From positions 7,818 through 14,355 of the forward strand of contig PIYJ01000072.1 of assembly GCA_003601725.1 (NCBI GenBank): a DNA stretch of 6,538 nt. Direction: 5' to 3'. Source of the stretch: Candidatus Bathyarchaeota archaeon. Its GTDB lineage: Archaea > Thermoproteota > Bathyarchaeia > Bathyarchaeales > DTEX01. The notes below the pieces were generated by a model. It ran no database searches and was not told the origin of the DNA. It saw only the letters and a list, made by a program, of their open reading frames with translations. Of this stretch, positions 5,099 through 6,538 are shown one piece after another. A program made the translations under genes and the position numbers. Position 1 is the stretch's first letter. Every line of letters begins with the position of its first letter.

Positions 5099-6127
5099 AT
5101 GAGAAAGAACGGAATAATGACCAATGGAAAGTTTGAGGGTTTAATGCACATCGCTAATTCTAAGCATCAATTTACGATGGTGGCGACAGATCAAAGAGGC
5201 TCCTTGAAGAGAATGATAAATCCCCAAGACCCCGGGAGCGTCACACCTGAGCAGATGAAAAAGGCTAAGATGGCTCTGATAAAGAACCTTGTAGGTAAGA
5301 AAAGCCCAGGGAGAGCAAGCGGCGTACTTGTAGATCCAGAATACTCCTATGAACGGGAATTCTTGAAGTCTTGCGATATCCGAGCGGACGTAGGCGTATT
5401 GATGAGCATTGAGGCCAGCGGATACGGTGGTAAAGGAGAATTTGCACCTGAAGTCCAGATCTTCGGAGGATTAGAAGTCGAAGAAGCCGTCCTGAAGATC
5501 AAGAATAGGGGAGCTGCAGCTGTCAAGATGCTGGTCTATTATCGTCCAGACAGCCCTACGAGTAAATATCAGGAATCCATGGTTAAGGCGGTGGGAAGAG
5601 CATGCGAAAAGTACGACATAGCCTTTCTACTGGAACCCGTCTCGCATTCCCTTGAGGGAGGGCCTCATAAAAAGAGGAACCCCAAAGAATTCTCTGAGAT
5701 TAAACCGAAGATCGTCATCGAGACGGCTAGGGAATTAACGAAACCCGAATACTGCGTTGACGTTCTTAAGGCTGAATTTCCACTTAACCTAAAGTACGCT
5801 GAGGAGCTAGGTCAGGACCCGTCTGAAGCTTGCAAAGAACTTGATGAAGCCAGTCAGATTCCATGGGTGATTCTCAGCGCAGGAGTCGACTATGAAGAGT
5901 TTAAGGAGAACCTCAAATACGCTGTGGATAATGGGGCTTCAGGTTTTCTCTGCGGACGGGCGATATGGAAAGAAGCCATCGGAAGAGATGATGCGGATGA
6001 GTTTCTCCTCACAACCGGAGTCAAGCGGCTTAACGAGCTCGTGGACATAGTCGATGAAAAGGCAAAACCATGGTACAAAAAATACGTCGACTCGATAAGC
6101 GAGATAGAGATCATACGAGGAGAATGA
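5099..6127 (+). CDS. Class I (Schiff-base) aldolase of the LacD / DeoC-LacD family
   Basis: The 342-residue product resembles tagatose-1,6-bisphosphate aldolase LacD (about 326 residues) along its length. 'VATDQRGSLKRM' (28-39) matches the LacD start 'DQRGALKRM'. 'VLVDPEYSYE' (76-85) and 'AVKMLVYY' (141-148, Lys143) follow. 'FLLEPVSHS' (176-184) carries Glu179, and 'VDVLKAEFPLNLKY' (220-233) carries the likely Schiff-base Lys224. 'IPWVILSAGVD' (254-264) and 'GASGFLCGRAIW' (279-290) form the phosphate-binding end of a TIM barrel. The 254-290 region also resembles the sulfofructose-phosphate aldolase YihT, so the substrate is open: tagatose- or fructose-bisphosphate, or a related phosphosugar split into dihydroxyacetone phosphate and an aldehyde. 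The enzyme should be cytoplasmic and cofactor-free. No other sugar-pathway gene is next to it in the window, so context does not decide. Its own promoter-like box suggests a separate transcript. Confidence 0.9.
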   Translation: MRKNGIMTNGKFEGLMHIANSKHQFTMVATDQRGSLKRMINPQDPGSVTPEQMKKAKMALIKNLVGKKSPGRASGVLVDPEYSYEREFLKSCDIRADVGVLMSIEASGYGGKGEFAPEVQIFGGLEVEEAVLKIKNRGAAAVKMLVYYRPDSPTSKYQESMVKAVGRACEKYDIAFLLEPVSHSLEGGPHKKRNPKEFSEIKPKIVIETARELTKPEYCVDVLKAEFPLNLKYAEELGQDPSEACKELDEASQIPWVILSAGVDYEEFKENLKYAVDNGASGFLCGRAIWKEAIGRDDADEFLLTTGVKRLNELVDIVDEKAKPWYKKYVDSISEIEIIRGE

Positions 6128-6215
6128 AAAAGGCCATCGAATAGCTAATCTCTCTATATGTAAAGTATCTGCTGGCTGACAGATTCGACGATCATAAGAT
6201 AGAAGATCTTCTCAA

Positions 6216-6241
6216 GACATTTCTGTCATTCAGTAATTTTT
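6216..6241 (+). terminator. Candidate terminator after the aldolase
   Basis: A small stem gaca/tgtc with loop tttc (6216-6227) is followed nine bases later by TTTTT (6237-6241), about 110 bases past the aldolase stop. In archaea the T-run is the likelier signal. Support is weak. Confidence 0.25.
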
Positions 6242-6264
6242 ATGATAATAATGAAAAGAAGAAA

Positions 6265-6280
6265 AGCCTAATTTTAGGCT
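6265..6280. repeat. Perfect inverted repeat (hairpin) in the intergenic region
   Basis: agcctaattttaggct is a perfect 16-base inverted repeat, giving a six-pair stem with a four-base loop. On the minus strand it is followed by TTTTC and more pyrimidines, the layout of an intrinsic terminator for a transcript coming from the right. On the plus strand it is followed by A residues. Its arms share AGCCT with further motifs downstream at 6365, 6417 and 6431. Confidence 0.5.
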
Positions 6281-6367
6281 AAAAACAAAATTCATCAAAT
6301 TAAGCAACACCAATCTCGTAAAACAATAATCGATAAAAACCAAGAAACATCCATAATTTAGGTAAGG

Positions 6368-6377
6368 CTTTATAAAT
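6368..6377 (+). promoter_or_regulatory. TATA-like box near the right end
   Basis: ctttataaat is the cleanest plus-strand TATA-like sequence in the right-hand gap. It predicts a transcript start at about 6397-6400, within an otherwise gene-free stretch. The transcript would run toward the right edge and could be the leader of a gene beyond it or a small RNA. Confidence 0.4.
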
Positions 6378-6402
6378 GACATGCATGATCGGAGGTTTAC
6401 CC

Positions 6403-6483
6403 TTGGAAGGTATGGAAAGCCTTAAATTTCAAGCCTCAAACAGAGAAACAGGCAAAAAAGACCTCCTGTTCCAATCGAACTAA
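6403..6483 (+). CDS. Possible 26-codon small ORF with TTG start
   Basis: TTG at 6403 lies 6 bases after a strong GGAGGT (6391-6396) and opens a frame MEGMESLKFQASNRETGKKD followed by LLFQSN and TAA. The peptide is polar, with no signal or membrane segment, and matches nothing I know. An internal ATG at 6412 is an alternative. Against it: the TATA-like box would start transcription about at or after the GGAGGT, which would remove the ribosome site from the mRNA. ACCTCC inside the frame (6461-6466) could also pair with GGAGGT and hide it. It could be a leader peptide, but chance is as likely. Confidence 0.18.
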   Translation: MEGMESLKFQASNRETGKKDLLFQSN

Positions 6484-6538
6484 AATAGAATTGAAAGCAG
6501 CAAAAGCGACGCCTACCGATTGACAGCAATGGAGTTCC

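Larger units (their letters stand above)
6124..6282 (+). other. Open frame interrupted by one TAG, overlapping the aldolase stop (possible relic or recoded small gene)
   Basis: An ATG overlaps the aldolase TGA as ATGA. It opens a frame reading six codons (MKKAIE), then TAG at 6142-6144, then 45 further sense codons to TAA at 6280-6282. The second part starts 'LISLYVKYLLADRFDD' and reads as an amphipathic, charged helix-like peptide. No ATG, GTG or TTG occurs after the TAG, so it cannot restart by itself. The nearest GAGG is only 3 bases from the ATG, which is a poor fit to the 7-base rule seen elsewhere in the window. It may be a decayed gene, a read-through product or chance in A/T-rich DNA; chance is most likely. 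Confidence 0.15.
6128..6538. other. A-rich intergenic stretch without a convincing gene
   Basis: Both strands were read and no conserved protein, tRNA or rRNA was recognised. From left to right the stretch holds the TAG-interrupted frame, a 12-base palindrome agaagatcttct (6201-6212), a weak hairpin with a T-run, a perfect hairpin (6265-6280) and an A-rich low-complexity tract (about 6281-6360). A TATA-like box (6368-6377), a strong GGAGGT (6391-6396) and a 26-codon open frame follow. AAGCCT or its complement occurs at 6264, 6365, 6417 and 6431. An ATG at 6529 just before the right edge has no ribosome site and too little sequence to judge. Confidence 0.7.

Noticed and set aside
6281..6360. 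The A-rich tract as a possible CRISPR leader or replication origin
   Set aside because: No regularly spaced repeats, origin-box motifs or cas, orc1/cdc6 genes are visible; it is simply low-complexity spacer.
1..6538. The eight-base word ggagttcc at both ends of the window (5-12 and 6531-6538), as a possible terminal repeat of a circular element
   Set aside because: Eight bases is too short to mean circularity or an assembly overlap, and no replication or mobility gene is present.
6305..6538. Minus-strand open frames entering from the right edge
   Set aside because: They are under 40 codons from the edge, rich in Cys, Phe and Leu from A/T-rich DNA, and show no recognisable sequence.

Overview
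The window looks archaeal. Most genes have an A/T-rich TATA-like box about 25-30 bases before the expected transcript start. Four of the seven start codons follow a GAGG or GAGGT Shine-Dalgarno core by exactly 7 bases. One gene appears almost leaderless. A PadR regulator, a secreted COG1361-like protein and a LacD-like aldolase together would suit an uncultured Thermoproteota or Bathyarchaeia-type lineage, but that placement is inference; no rRNA or other marker gene is present. No tRNA, rRNA, CRISPR array or insertion sequence was recognised.

Layout. (a) 1-1640, minus strand: an ABC gene in which a four-helix membrane domain precedes a MacB/LolD-type ATPase. Its stop overlaps (ATGA) the start of a secreted, extracellular-domain protein that runs off the left edge. 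(b) 1641-1740: a compact divergent promoter with a near-symmetric TATA element and three ATGTTT repeats at exact 28-base spacing. (c) 1741-2304, plus strand: a PadR-family repressor, the likely regulator of the divergent transporter. (d) 2492-3505 plus and 3509-4159 minus: an APH-fold kinase (COG2187-like) and a P-loop kinase (COG0645-like), convergent with 3 bases between their stops. In many bacteria these two domains form one bifunctional protein. (e) 4276-4932, plus strand: an unrecognised 218-residue protein, divergent from the P-loop kinase, with a histidine cluster. (f) 5099-6127, plus strand: a class I aldolase of the LacD/YihT type with the Schiff-base lysine. (g) 6128-6538: an A-rich gap without a convincing gene. 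It holds a TAG-interrupted frame, a perfect hairpin, a TATA-like box and a possible 26-codon ORF.

Regions a-c make a coherent unit: a PadR sensor controlling an ABC system with a secreted partner, with the permease probably beyond the left edge. The kinase pair in d is probably functionally linked. The aldolase is a stand-alone central-carbon or sugar-degradation gene. Nothing amounts to a clearly new system. The best leads are the membrane-domain/ATPase fusion, the convergent kinase pair, the unknown 218-residue protein and the right-hand intergenic region.
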